From: Bacteroidales bacterium
GTDB taxonomy: Bacteria; Bacteroidota; Bacteroidia; Bacteroidales; UBA1715
Assembly (NCBI GenBank): GCA_024409235.1
Contig: JAKSUA010000027.1
Location: 1-35,955, forward strand
Length of the DNA stretch: 35,955 nt
Direction: 5' to 3'
The translations under genes and the position numbers were made by a program. Of this stretch, positions 1 to 8,327 are shown piece after piece. The notes below the pieces were generated by a model that saw nothing but the letters and a program-made list of their open reading frames with translations, had not been told where the DNA came from and made no database searches. Each line of letters opens with the position of its first letter. Positions within the stretch are counted from its first letter, which is position 1.

Positions 1-355
1 CCAATATCCATGACAGCGTAGGCGCACCGCAAGTGTTTGAGGACATGAGGTTTAAGTTTCCTCGTCTTGCAAAAATCATCGCCGACGGAGGTTACAGAGG
101 TGAGCATCTGTCCAACACGCTAAAAGCCACTTTGGGTTGCGATTTGGAGGTTGTCCTTCGTCCAGACGAGTGTCCCTCGAAATTCCAAGTGATACCCAAA
201 CGATGGATTGTTGAAAGATCTTTCGCTTGGTTGGAAAACTTCAGAAGACTGACCATCGACTACGAGTTTCATGCGGAAACCGCAGTGACTATGATTCAAT
301 TAGCCTTCTGTTTTCTGATGCTTAACAAAATATTTTAGAAAAATTTAAACAGCTT
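1..355 (+). mobile_element. IS5-family-like insertion sequence, 3' part (copy 1, cut by window edge)
   Basis: This is the right-hand part of an insertion sequence. It holds the transposase C-terminus and a right terminal repeat around 343-355. Bases 75-355 are identical, as far as I can compare by eye, to 6607-6887 (offset 6532). The two copies diverge right after 355 (ctcaa here, tttat there), which places the element end at about 355. The left end lies outside the window. Family assignment rests on the transposase motifs and on the TIR core ctgtttaaa seen at the left end of copy 2. Confidence 0.85.
3..338 (+). CDS. IS5-family-like transposase, C-terminal part (5' end outside window)
   Basis: This is the catalytic C-terminal part of a DDE transposase. 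The frame is open from the window edge, starting Asn-Ile-His-Asp-Ser, a typical HDS segment ahead of the second catalytic Asp. That Asp is in the ADGGYRG motif, and the catalytic Glu is in VERSFAWL near the end, followed by NFRRL and DYE. These are hallmarks of the IS5 (IS427/ISL2-like) group. A GTG at 33 could be read as a start, but the sequence upstream is still transposase-like, so it is internal. About 111 residues are visible of an expected roughly 250. The first catalytic Asp would lie outside the window, so whether this copy is intact cannot be judged. Copy 2 at 6357-6870 is a decayed sibling. Confidence 0.85.
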   Translation, partial: NIHDSVGAPQVFEDMRFKFPRLAKIIADGGYRGEHLSNTLKATLGCDLEVVLRPDECPSKFQVIPKRWIVERSFAWLENFRRLTIDYEFHAETAVTMIQLAFCFLMLNKIF

Positions 356-428
356 CTCAATGAATTCGATAGTTTTTCTATAATACGTTAAGATGAGTTT
401 ATATTTTCCTATTATAAAAAAGACAAGC

Positions 429-1199
429 CTACCTTAAACGAAGTTTTATTCCGACAGAACAATGAAATAGAGTACATTGTTGATCTATTTTCGGAGAAAA
501 TAACACATTCGAAATATTACAACCTATTTTGGTTACACAACATATTTTTTTTTCTATATATTCAAAATAAAGGAATGGTTTTATTTCATAATAATTATAG
601 TGCATTGTTCTATCAACAATTGTTGAATCTACAAAGTTATTGTGAACGACAGAATGTAATGGTAAATTAGCATATGCAAACTGAAGAGCTCCACCGAAAT
701 TAAACTTATTGTGGGTATAACTGGTATTATACTGAATGAAAATTCTTTGCATTACTCCATTACTTGTATATTCTCGTCCCCCATCTCTTGAATATTTATA
801 TTGATAATCTGAATATCCGATACCATATCCGCCCATTAGAAGAAAAAACAAATTGTTTTGTGTTTTGTACAATCCAATTCCAATATCGGAATATAATTCT
901 TTATATGTATAATTTCTTTCAAAAAGTGGAGTAGGTCCAAGACCAAATGGCTGTTTATAAGAATCGTATTTTCTATGACTCAAATAATTGTATGTAAAAA
1001 AACTAGATTGCATAAATGCAAAATTATTAGATAAGGCATAAGCGAAATTCTCATATATACTATTAGTTGTGTACCCCAGTTCAACCTCTATATTATTTTC
1101 ACCCGTAAAATAAGGTGTAGTCGGTGTTGGAATCACATTCATAGAAGTACATGATGAAAGAACCATAATATAGATTCCAATGATAAAAAGTTTTTTCAT
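429..1199 (-). CDS. Lipoprotein, probable beta-rich envelope protein (paralogue of 24435-25241)
   Basis: Function is not recognised. The N-terminus is a lipoprotein signal (MKKLFIIG..., lipobox LSSC with Cys17), so the mature protein should be lipid-anchored in the envelope. The remaining 240 residues alternate aromatic and polar residues with Gly-rich turns (GGYGIGYSDYQYKY near residues 122-135), as in small beta-barrel or beta-sandwich proteins. It shares a clear pattern with the lipoprotein at 24435-25241: SSC[TS]SM, then E.......TN, then a Y..IG.G.Y block, a GG.G.G block and a C-terminal [HF].SIG/SVG strand. It is the last gene of the four-gene operon, 3 nt after the gene ending at 1203. 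Its stop is only 73 nt from the end of IS copy 1. Confidence 0.75.
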   Translation of the reverse strand: MKKLFIIGIYIMVLSSCTSMNVIPTPTTPYFTGENNIEVELGYTTNSIYENFAYALSNNFAFMQSSFFTYNYLSHRKYDSYKQPFGLGPTPLFERNYTYKELYSDIGIGLYKTQNNLFFLLMGGYGIGYSDYQYKYSRDGGREYTSNGVMQRIFIQYNTSYTHNKFNFGGALQFAYANLPLHSVVHNNFVDSTIVDRTMHYNYYEIKPFLYFEYIEKKICCVTKIGCNISNVLFSPKIDQQCTLFHCSVGIKLRLR

Positions 1200-1202
1200 T
1201 TG

Positions 1203-1859
1203 CTAATAGTAAATAGTATCTGTATATGTTTCAAATGATGACAAAAACACGCTATCTATCATAACCCAACAGGAATCATTATTAGAACATTCAAGCTTAT
1301 AATAAATATAACTATCTCCGTAACAATATAGTTCTTCTAATGGGTCAATAGAAAAGGGACTTTTTCCTATATGCTCAACAATAGGATTTTTTTTAAAAGA
1401 AATAGTTGAGTTTTTGGGGGTAAAATATTTTGTTGTCACGTATAAACGCACACTATCATTGTCAGATGCGTTTCGATTTCTGACAAACGTAGGCAAAAAC
1501 CAACAATTAGCATATCCCCACATGGTGTTTCCTTCTTGCTTAAAATCGAAATATCCCTCTTTTGTCGCTTTTATATATGGAGCAAAACCAGATTCTGCTT
1601 TAATAGATAGTTCAAAATAACCATTCTCGTCGGAATATGTAGTATCAATATTTCCACCATAATTTTCGTCTTTAATTTCAGATAAGAATGGTATCTGTGA
1701 AGAATTATTGCCATATAAAATTAAACAAACTTGTTCTATTGGCTCTCCACTTCCCCCATTAAGGACACGTCCTTTTATAGAATAAACATCCTCTTTCTGA
1801 CAAGATAAAGTACTCAAAACGCTCAAGGCAAAAAGGAAAGGTAATATGTTTCGTATCAT
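1203..1859 (-). CDS. Lipoprotein with carboxypeptidase-regulatory-like (Ig-like) domain
   Basis: This is a 218-residue lipoprotein. The signal peptide ends in the lipobox LSTLSC with Cys20, followed by QKED. Residues about 27-110 (YSIKGRVLNGGSGEPIEQV ... TTYSDENGYFEL ... IKATKEGYFDF) match the CarboxypepD_reg-like beta-sandwich common in Bacteroidota surface proteins: G.V.....G.PI..V, then T..dG.F.l, then a..eGY. No catalytic motif is visible, so a binding or structural role is inferred. Its start codon overlaps the stop of the upstream lipase-like gene by 4 nt (ATGA), which indicates translational coupling. The specific partner or ligand is unknown. Confidence 0.75.
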   Translation of the reverse strand: MIRNILPFLFALSVLSTLSCQKEDVYSIKGRVLNGGSGEPIEQVCLILYGNNSSQIPFLSEIKDENYGGNIDTTYSDENGYFELSIKAESGFAPYIKATKEGYFDFKQEGNTMWGYANCWFLPTFVRNRNASDNDSVRLYVTTKYFTPKNSTISFKKNPIVEHIGKSPFSIDPLEELYCYGDSYIYYKLECSNNDSCWVMIDSVFLSSFETYTDTIYY

Positions 1860-4633
1860 TGTTTTAATATCTTCTGCTTTTTTATTATATTCCCATTTTG
1901 GAATATAGAAATAATATAAACACCCTTTTTTAATGAGGAAAAACTTATGATATTTTCACCATCACCAATGTGACCTGTTTTTACTATCGAACCATCAATT
2001 GAATTGACAACGTATTTCCCTGTTATTGAGGAGTCTAACTTTATAATAAGATATTCCATTATAGGATTAGGAAATATCTGTACAGGATATTCTTGAGCGA
2101 TCATTGGCAATGAGTTAGAATAATCATATATATCATTAACAAGGCATAAGGTCTGTTGATAATTTATTGATTCTCTTTCTCTATTATATTTTGTACAACA
2201 ATCAGACTTTAATGAAGGAGAAACAATAGCATGAACATGAGAACCTTTATTTGCCTTAAAACCTTTTTTTAAACATATACTCTTTTCTGCTTGAATATTT
2301 ACTACAGCATTGTCTTGAATAATGAAAGTATTTCTCTCTCCTGCAAAGGTCATATTTTCCCCCTTAAATAATACTTTATTAGATACAGTTTGAGATACCA
2401 CATCATTTTCTCTCTGGTATGGGTAATAAAAGTCTTTATAATCACTTTCAAGCATAGATTTTATAATTATATTTTGAGCCGTTTCAAGAGTAATCTGAAT
2501 ATGTTCCTCGTTTTTCTCCATTCCAAACCATTTGTCAAAAGGTGTTTCTGAAGGGGCAAACTCATTCCAAGTTTTATATACATTTTCTCGATTAATCTCA
2601 ACACCAAGAACAGTAGGTGTGGGCATAAAAGTAAAGCATCTATATTGAGGGAAGTCTCCCACTGAAAATTTATTATTTTCATTTTGATTTAATATACCAT
2701 TCATAGCGTATCCACCCCCAGGTGCATTATCATATCCGATTTGATTGGTTGTATATAAACAATAATCATTATCATTAATCCCATCAAAATCAAATGGATT
2801 GTCTTGTTTGTGACCATCAAAAATTTTAAATTCACCTGCTTCATTATGTGGTGCATAAGCGTATGCGTATGTCCAACGAAAGATTTTAAATTTCACGATT
2901 TCTACGCCTGCATCATATCTTTGAGATTTTCCACCATTAGAAATACAATATCTTTTTACTATGGATGGATACCCTTTCCCTGAATTTAGTCGTTCCATTT
3001 TCGAATAGAAGGTTTCAAAATCTGGATGGGCAGAAATACTACTATTAGTTCCTTTTTGGTATAATTTATGGTCACAAATATATTCCTCGCTTTCCATTGT
3101 AATAACATTTTGTAGTAGCATTTGTTTTGCGGCAGGTTCTTCTAGTATTTTATAAGTGTCTTTAAACTCATCTACTTTGTGGAGTGTATTTAAAAGATGT
3201 AAATTTGTAAAATATTTTATCAACCATTGAAATCCAGGTGACACGTTGGCTCCTTTGTGAGGGCCATCAAAAGATAACCATTGTTTAACATAGTGTTCTT
3301 CGTTTTTCTCTTCCATTCTTGCTAAAGCGAAACGTGTTACTACAGCAGCCATACTTGGACCTATCATCAGTATTTCCTCTGTATTTTCATCTCTAAACGT
3401 TGTGTTGATAACATTATTTAAAAAACCTCTCAATGCATCCGCATTATGTTCAATATCACCCGCTCCATCTAAAAAATTCACAAAAACAATATCATATCCT
3501 AAATCATGTAATTTGGGAATTAAATTAGTTGCAGGTCTATGTTGATTTTCTTCGTTTATCGAAATATCTCCATTCAATGTTTCGTACATTCCTTTCGGAT
3601 CAAAATCACTCGTGTTTTTACAATAATTCTTAGTGTTTCCTGGGTCAAATCCGTCACAAAAAATAAGAGGTTTTCTCAACATACCACTTTCATTTTGCGG
3701 ATTAAAATAAAAACAATATTCAATGTCAGAATTTATACGGGTTACTATATCTTGAAGGAATGGTAAATTAGGATACAGAGGCACCAATTCTCCTTCTGGA
3801 TAATAAAAAAGTCTATCGTCTGATAGTTCCGCCGGGTGACTCTTTAATAGTGAGTTCTTTTCTATTATATCTGGTTGTGGTATTGTAGAAGTACCTTTTC
3901 TATAAAAAGTACAATGAGAATATATAGTGTCTCTTTCATTCATTAATCTTACTTTCACTAAAACATCTTCACTAACTGAAGAATATGATACAGAAAAAAA
4001 CTCATTAAAGTTTATGTCTACAAATCCATCTCCATTGCCAAAATCAATAGCAAGAGAAAAATCTGTCGTATCGTCTGTAAAGAAAAGATCTTTGTAAACT
4101 ATAAATTTTATATCATCTCCATATATATAATTGTTAAGGATCGTTGTCGCAAAAACGTCTGTGGTTTCATATGAGGAAGATGTTACATTTATTTCTTCCA
4201 AAAAGTTTGATTCTTCTTTAAAATCCCCAGTTTGTAACGATGATAAAGAAATATAACTACAATTGAATTTTAGAAACATTAATGGTGTAATGTTATTTTC
4301 TTCAAGAAGACGATTAAATGAAACCAAAGTATCAATGTCAAAAAACATCGTTTTTCCCCCGATATAAGAATCCTTTAGATTCGAATATAAACTTTTCCAA
4401 TTATTAGAAAAACAATTTTTAACCTTATCATAACCGTTATACTTAAACACCTCATCATCAAATAAGGTTAAATCTAATAATACTTTCGTTGGAATCTTTT
4501 CTTTGGAAAGTTTTGAAAGATACTCTTGGGGATTGCTTAAATATGCACTATTTGATATGGCATTATTTATTGTAATCTGAGAATAAGACGAAAGAGTATA
4601 AAAAAGAATACATAAAACAAGCAATCTTTTCAT
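1856..4633 (-). CDS. T9SS-exported alpha/beta-hydrolase (lipase-like) protein with type A sorting domain
   Basis: This is a 925-residue secreted protein. It has a signal peptide (MKRLLVLCILFYTLSSYSQ), a long N-terminal region without recognised motifs, then an alpha/beta-hydrolase-like core. The core shows KPLIFCDGFDPG near 330 (oxyanion-side strand), GPSMAA with candidate nucleophile Ser427, and SFDGPHKGAN with Asp456 and His459, in the order seen in lipase-like Bacteroidota proteins. Usual relatives have GPSMGG; here Ala replaces Gly after the nucleophile elbow. Near 775-810 a repeat-like segment (SICLKKGFKANKGSHVHA) resembles the module that often precedes T9SS tails. Residues 849-925 (VQIFPNP ... 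GVYIISI) form a type A T9SS sorting domain, so surface export is expected. Substrate is unknown. It overlaps both neighbours by 4 nt. Confidence 0.8.
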   Translation of the reverse strand: MKRLLVLCILFYTLSSYSQITINNAISNSAYLSNPQEYLSKLSKEKIPTKVLLDLTLFDDEVFKYNGYDKVKNCFSNNWKSLYSNLKDSYIGGKTMFFDIDTLVSFNRLLEENNITPLMFLKFNCSYISLSSLQTGDFKEESNFLEEINVTSSSYETTDVFATTILNNYIYGDDIKFIVYKDLFFTDDTTDFSLAIDFGNGDGFVDINFNEFFSVSYSSVSEDVLVKVRLMNERDTIYSHCTFYRKGTSTIPQPDIIEKNSLLKSHPAELSDDRLFYYPEGELVPLYPNLPFLQDIVTRINSDIEYCFYFNPQNESGMLRKPLIFCDGFDPGNTKNYCKNTSDFDPKGMYETLNGDISINEENQHRPATNLIPKLHDLGYDIVFVNFLDGAGDIEHNADALRGFLNNVINTTFRDENTEEILMIGPSMAAVVTRFALARMEEKNEEHYVKQWLSFDGPHKGANVSPGFQWLIKYFTNLHLLNTLHKVDEFKDTYKILEEPAAKQMLLQNVITMESEEYICDHKLYQKGTNSSISAHPDFETFYSKMERLNSGKGYPSIVKRYCISNGGKSQRYDAGVEIVKFKIFRWTYAYAYAPHNEAGEFKIFDGHKQDNPFDFDGINDNDYCLYTTNQIGYDNAPGGGYAMNGILNQNENNKFSVGDFPQYRCFTFMPTPTVLGVEINRENVYKTWNEFAPSETPFDKWFGMEKNEEHIQITLETAQNIIIKSMLESDYKDFYYPYQRENDVVSQTVSNKVLFKGENMTFAGERNTFIIQDNAVVNIQAEKSICLKKGFKANKGSHVHAIVSPSLKSDCCTKYNRERESINYQQTLCLVNDIYDYSNSLPMIAQEYPVQIFPNPIMEYLIIKLDSSITGKYVVNSIDGSIVKTGHIGDGENIISFSSLKKGVYIISIFQNGNIIKKQKILKQ

Positions 4634-5955
4634 TTTTCCGTACTTTTTAATTCGTTAATCTGTTTTTGTAAATCTATTATATAAAGACTGAGTTCTTCTA
4701 TTTTTTCCAAAAGTTTCGTGTTCATTTCCAAAAGATTGACAGAAGTGTTATTTACTTCCTTTGACGAAGGAATATTAGGTAAGTGTTTAAATGTGTTGAC
4801 ATATTGTTCTAACTCTGATAATGATTTTAATTCATATTCTTTTTCAAATACGTAATCAGGCCACTTATTCCCATCTACAGTTGAAAGGACTTCAATTTCT
4901 TCTGCATATATTTTTTTTGCATTTACAACACCATTACCATATACGACAAAGGAAGATTTATTTGTTGTGCTATTTTCAACAAAAATAACCTTGCTTTTTT
5001 CTGTTCCAGATATAGAGAGTCCTTTTGTAGAATTTGTAAGTCCTCTTACTGATATAGTTGAATATGTATTCAACAACATCGGAAGTTGTTCTGAACCAAT
5101 ATAAACAGTGCTTGGTGTCCATTGCAAAGCAATTTTTTCTATATGTTCCCCATTTACAGCTGAAAGATTTCTTCTTTGGCGAATACCCAACGCCCCGCCT
5201 TTCCAACCATACAATACAGGGCCATCTGTATCTGTATCGGCAAACAAACGTTTCGGTGGTGCTGGTACATTGGTGTTGTCTGCTATACCATAATAACCAA
5301 GCCCTGCATGAGGGTCGCACCCATCACGAAAATAAATATCATTATTGTATAATGATAAGGGCGTTTGACATTCTCGCTGTTGTCCAATATCAATAAACTT
5401 TCCTCCTTGCCCTTGAACGATTCCACCGATTCCACCACTTCCACTCGCATTAACTGGCGTTGTTGTATCATCGCCATTATTTTGCTGAGCCAGCGAAATG
5501 GGGAAATAATCCGTCGCAAATGGATTTGGACATGATTGTGCAGAAGACAATTCACAATCCAAACATTCCCACGCCCAACTATTACTTGCAGGAGATGTAG
5601 TAGATGCCCATACCTCTTTCAACAACCGATAAGTGTTTCCAGCGTGCGTTACAGTTGTTGGACTTTCTGGGAATAGCATATAATGGTATGCCACCCATTC
5701 ACCTGTATAATTGGGAGACACACTCCACAACCAACCATTGTTTACATCATACGGAGTTGATGGCATAAAATTAGACGATGGACTATCATTCAGATATACA
5801 ACAGTTATTGTCGTACCATTAATCGTCACGGTTACTTCATCGCCCTTTGTATAAACGACATCAGGTGAATATGTATCAGCAAACAAGGAAAGATTAATTG
5901 AGAAACAGGCCACTAAGGCACAAAACAACACTCGTAATATTTTTTTCTTTATCAT
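4630..5955 (-). CDS. Exported protein with endosialidase-chaperone-like (tail-fibre type) C-terminus
   Basis: I start this gene at the ATG at 5955, giving 441 residues. A longer frame from a TTG at 6027 would start upstream of the promoter at 5994-6024, and only the shorter form begins with a signal peptide (MIKKKILRVLFCALVACFS ... LFA). N-terminal residues about 27-135 contain two short Tyr/Trp-rich repeats (YTKGDEV..., HAGNTYRLLKEVW) that weakly resemble chitin-binding type modules; this is tentative. A Gly-rich linker follows (GSGGIGGIVQGQGG). The last 79 residues (WPDYVFEKEYEL ... HLPNIPSSKEV ... LLEMNTKLLEKIEEL) match the tail-fibre/endosialidase-chaperone tail common in Bacteroidota surface proteins, ending in a coiled coil. 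It is the first gene of the operon and overlaps the lipase-like gene by 4 nt. Confidence 0.75.
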   Translation of the reverse strand: MIKKKILRVLFCALVACFSINLSLFADTYSPDVVYTKGDEVTVTINGTTITVVYLNDSPSSNFMPSTPYDVNNGWLWSVSPNYTGEWVAYHYMLFPESPTTVTHAGNTYRLLKEVWASTTSPASNSWAWECLDCELSSAQSCPNPFATDYFPISLAQQNNGDDTTTPVNASGSGGIGGIVQGQGGKFIDIGQQRECQTPLSLYNNDIYFRDGCDPHAGLGYYGIADNTNVPAPPKRLFADTDTDGPVLYGWKGGALGIRQRRNLSAVNGEHIEKIALQWTPSTVYIGSEQLPMLLNTYSTISVRGLTNSTKGLSISGTEKSKVIFVENSTTNKSSFVVYGNGVVNAKKIYAEEIEVLSTVDGNKWPDYVFEKEYELKSLSELEQYVNTFKHLPNIPSSKEVNNTSVNLLEMNTKLLEKIEELSLYIIDLQKQINELKSTEK

Positions 5956-5993
5956 ATTTTGATGTTTTAGGTTTATATTTAATTTAACGGCGG

Positions 5994-6024
5994 CGAAGAT
6001 ATGGTTTAATTCTATACTTGCAAA
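5994..6024 (-). promoter_or_regulatory. Promoter of the four-gene exported-protein operon
   Basis: On the minus strand TTTG (6021-6024) is followed by 19 nt and then TATCTTCG (5994-6001), 7 of 8 to the Bacteroidota -7 box TAnnTTTG. Transcription would start near 5987, giving a leader of about 32 nt to the ATG at 5955. This supports that start over the upstream TTG. Confidence 0.55.
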
Positions 6025-6031
6025 CAATAAT

Positions 6032-6208
6032 TTAGCAGGATTTTGGAGAAGAAATACAACAATAATGAAATAAATTTATGCCAACAACTTGCGTATTTGT
6101 ATCTAACCGTGTCACAAGTTCCGCAGCCACCCACACGTTGCTAATGCCTTGTAAGAAATAATTACGAGCATCTTCGTTTTCAAAATCTAATATTGATTGT
6201 TTTGTATT
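6032..6208 (-). pseudogene. Possible 3' remnant of an unidentified gene
   Basis: An open stretch of 58 codons on the minus strand runs from a stop at 6209-6211 to a TAA at 6032-6034 and has no ATG. Its middle part reads like real protein (ILDFENEDARNYFLQGISN, then VWVAAELVTRLDTNTQVVG), whereas the ends look random. It sits between the promoter at 5994-6024 and the left end of IS copy 2, so it may be what is left of a gene cut by the insertion or by an earlier deletion. I do not recognise the family. It is possible that this is a chance open frame. Confidence 0.35.
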
Positions 6209-6305
6209 TTATTTCTTATTGTTAGAAACTGTTTAAAGTTAATTCAAAACTAATTTGAGAGACAAAAATTCCTCCAAAAAATACACTTAAAATATTGATT
6301 GTCAG

Positions 6306-6336
6306 TTTGATAAGTGGGTAAAAATTCGTAACTTTA
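6306..6336 (+). promoter_or_regulatory. Transposase promoter inside IS copy 2
   Basis: TTTG (6306-6309) is followed by exactly 19 nt and then TAACTTTA (6329-6336), 7 of 8 to TAnnTTTG. The predicted start near 6343 precedes the transposase ATG at 6357 by about 14 nt. Confidence 0.5.
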
Positions 6337-6356
6337 AGGGTGCAAAAAATAAAGAA

Positions 6357-6870
6357 ATGAACATTTATCCAACAAATCTCACCGATAATTAGTGGCAAGT
6401 TATAGAAAAGTTTTTAGATGTGCAAGTGCGAAAGCGCAAGTATCCTCTCAGAAACATTGTAAATGCGATCAATTACCTTCTCAAATCAGGGTGTCAGTGG
6501 AGGATGCTCCCAAAAGATTTCCCTCCTTACAACCTTGTTTACTACTATTTTTCCAAATGGAAGAACGAAGGTGTTTTTGAGGATTTGTTCATTAAACTGC
6601 ACATCTATCATCGCCGACGGAGGTTACAGAGGTGAGCATCTGTCCAACACGCTAAAAGCCACTTTGGGTTGCGATTTGGAGGTTGTCCTTCGTCCAGACG
6701 AGTGTCCCTCGAAATTCCAAGTGATACCCAAACGATGGATTGTTGAAAGATCTTTCGCTTGGTTGGAAAACTTCAGAAGACTGACCATCGACTACGAGTT
6801 TCATGCGGAAACCGCAGTGACTATGATTCAATTAGCCTTCTGTTTTCTGATGCTTAACAAAATATTTTAG
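6357..6870 (+). pseudogene. Broken IS5-family-like transposase (amber codon, internal deletion, frame change)
   Basis: The gene starts at the ATG at 6357 (MNIYPTNLTDN) and meets an amber codon TAG at 6390-6392 where relatives have Gln (L.D.QW). It then continues in the same frame as a DUF4096-type N-terminal domain (WQVIEKFLD ... SGCQWRMLPKDFPPY ... YYYFSKWKNEGVFEDL) to about 6600. At 6600-6607 it joins directly to the ADGGYRG segment, but in the next reading frame. The deletion has removed the region carrying the first catalytic Asp. The downstream part to the stop at 6870 is identical to copy 1. Three independent lesions make an active transposase impossible from this copy. Confidence 0.85.
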
Positions 6871-6888
6871 AAAAATTTAAACAGCTTT

Positions 6889-8289
6889 TTATTTACACCT
6901 AGGTAAATCCTTAATACGAGGGTACAATTGTTGGTTATAAATGGTATCATCATATTTACGAACATAAGGAAGCGCATACTTCTGCCAAATGTCCATTTCT
7001 TCCTTTTCGGACCTAAAAACTCCTGAATCCTTTAACGGAATCCAAATATCATAGGTTATTTTCACAGCCAAATCATAATAACGATTAAGTGCCGTCTCCC
7101 AACAAACATATTTATTTGTCATCAAACTGTCAATATATGGTTTATACAAACTATCTATCGCAGTCTTAAAACTTTCCAAATCAAAGCCAACAGTTTTTTC
7201 AACTGATGAACTTTTTTGTTCGGTAATTATTGCATAAACAGATGCACTATCACTTGACGTTTTAACAGGAACAGATTTAATAACTTGTTCTTCTGACTCG
7301 TAATTTACCATAACCGTATCCCGAACAAATTCTCTATTACTTAACGTTTTAACAGGAATAGATTCAACAAATTGCTCTTCTGACTCGTAATTTTCCACAA
7401 CCGTTTTTCGAACAGAAGTACTATCATTCAACACTTCATTATTGTTAACATATTCAACAGTTGATACTGATGGTCGAAGTACAGTTTCTGTTTTTTTTAA
7501 CATAAAAAAACAAAATAGAACAATCATAAACACAAGAAGTCCAGAAACTATTCTTCTCAACCAATACAAACGTAATTGCTGCTGTATTTCAATAGCAGAA
7601 CCATACCGTTTATCCCTATTTTCTGTAGTACATTTTTTTGTAACACCTCTATAGCAATACGGGAAGACATCTCCCATTATTTTTCCGAAAGAATATAAAT
7701 CGCTTCGGCAATCAAGCACAACGCCTTCTTGCAATTGTTCCGGAGCAATATAGTTCGCACTGCCGGCAGGTTGTTTTAGAATTGCATGGCTATCGCTATC
7801 GGCCAAACCAAAATCAATAATTTTAACATGATTACCATTACGGGAAACAAGTATATTGCTTGGTTTTAAGTCTCTATGTATTATTTGTTTTGAATGAATA
7901 TACTGCAAACCATCAAGCAATTCATTCACCACTGCAATACGGATACGCGAAGATGGATTTAAACGAAGAAATTCCCGCAGAGTATAACCTTCAACGTATT
8001 CCAGCACAATACATTTTCCAATTTTAGAATCATATTCAAAAGAAAATGCACTAACAATATTGGGATGATACAGCAAAGAAGTTAATTCATACTCTTTGCG
8101 TAAAAGATTTTGATAAATTGTTTGTTGCGCATATTCTGGCTTTAATCCTTTCAACACAAACCATCGTCCTTGGCGTTTTGCACGATATAGACAATTAAAG
8201 CTAGCACAAGGAATTTCCACATAATCAGAAAATTCCGAACATATCAATTCATTATTTGATAATACTATACCAGAAGATGAAGTGTCCAT
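6889..8289 (-). CDS. Transmembrane Ser/Thr protein kinase
   Basis: This is a 466-residue Hanks-type kinase. Candidate ATP-binding Lys47 lies in VLKGL. The catalytic loop HRDLKPSN is at 138-145, DFG at 159-161 and APE at 182-184, with SDLYSFG at 196-202. The kinase domain is short and ends near residue 240. A single membrane span follows at about 246-264, so the remaining 200 residues should be outside the cytoplasm. That region starts with a tandem 29-residue repeat (293-321 and 322-350, each with NYESEEQ and PVKT). It is the second gene of a pair with the DNA-binding protein at 8328-8897, separated by 38 nt. Its stop codon (6889-6891) is 1 nt beyond the end of IS copy 2, so the C-terminus may have been altered by the insertion. 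Confidence 0.85.
   Translation of the reverse strand: MDTSSSGIVLSNNELICSEFSDYVEIPCASFNCLYRAKRQGRWFVLKGLKPEYAQQTIYQNLLRKEYELTSLLYHPNIVSAFSFEYDSKIGKCIVLEYVEGYTLREFLRLNPSSRIRIAVVNELLDGLQYIHSKQIIHRDLKPSNILVSRNGNHVKIIDFGLADSDSHAILKQPAGSANYIAPEQLQEGVVLDCRSDLYSFGKIMGDVFPYCYRGVTKKCTTENRDKRYGSAIEIQQQLRLYWLRRIVSGLLVFMIVLFCFFMLKKTETVLRPSVSTVEYVNNNEVLNDSTSVRKTVVENYESEEQFVESIPVKTLSNREFVRDTVMVNYESEEQVIKSVPVKTSSDSASVYAIITEQKSSSVEKTVGFDLESFKTAIDSLYKPYIDSLMTNKYVCWETALNRYYDLAVKITYDIWIPLKDSGVFRSEKEEMDIWQKYALPYVRKYDDTIYNQQLYPRIKDLPRCK
7240..7413 (-). repeat. Tandem 87-bp repeat in the kinase extracytoplasmic region
   Basis: Two adjacent 87-bp units (7327-7413 and 7240-7326) encode [14 protein letters not shown]...IPVKT and [14 protein letters not shown]...VPVKT. 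They are diverged but clearly related at DNA level, for example the shared plus-strand stretches around cttctgactcgtaatt. Confidence 0.75.
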
Positions 8290-8327
8290 TCATACAAATA
8301 TCACACATTTTTATGAAAAAAAGCTAT

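Larger units (their letters stand above)
6226..6887 (+). mobile_element. Degenerate IS5-family-like element (copy 2), internally deleted, about 660 bp
   Basis: The left end carries aaactgtttaaagtt (6226-6240) and the right end aaatttaaacagctt (6873-6887). These are imperfect inverted repeats with the shared core ctgtttaaa. The right 281 bp are identical to copy 1. A central part of the transposase gene is missing, with the join at about 6600-6607. No convincing target-site duplication can be assigned: the flanks are ttgttag on the left and tttattt on the right. It could still be moved in trans because both ends remain. Confidence 0.8.

Noticed and set aside
5956..6027. Longer start of the tail-fibre-like protein at the TTG at 6027
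   Set aside because: The promoter at 5994-6024 lies inside it and the signal peptide begins at 5955.
1..6887. An active composite transposon carrying the four-gene block
   Set aside because: Copy 2 has no working transposase and the left end of copy 1 is outside the window. Direct repeats alone do not show movement as a unit.
6219..6895. Target-site duplication around IS copy 2
   Set aside because: Flanks ttgttag and tttattt share no clear short repeat at defined ends. A TTA match needs arbitrary end positions.
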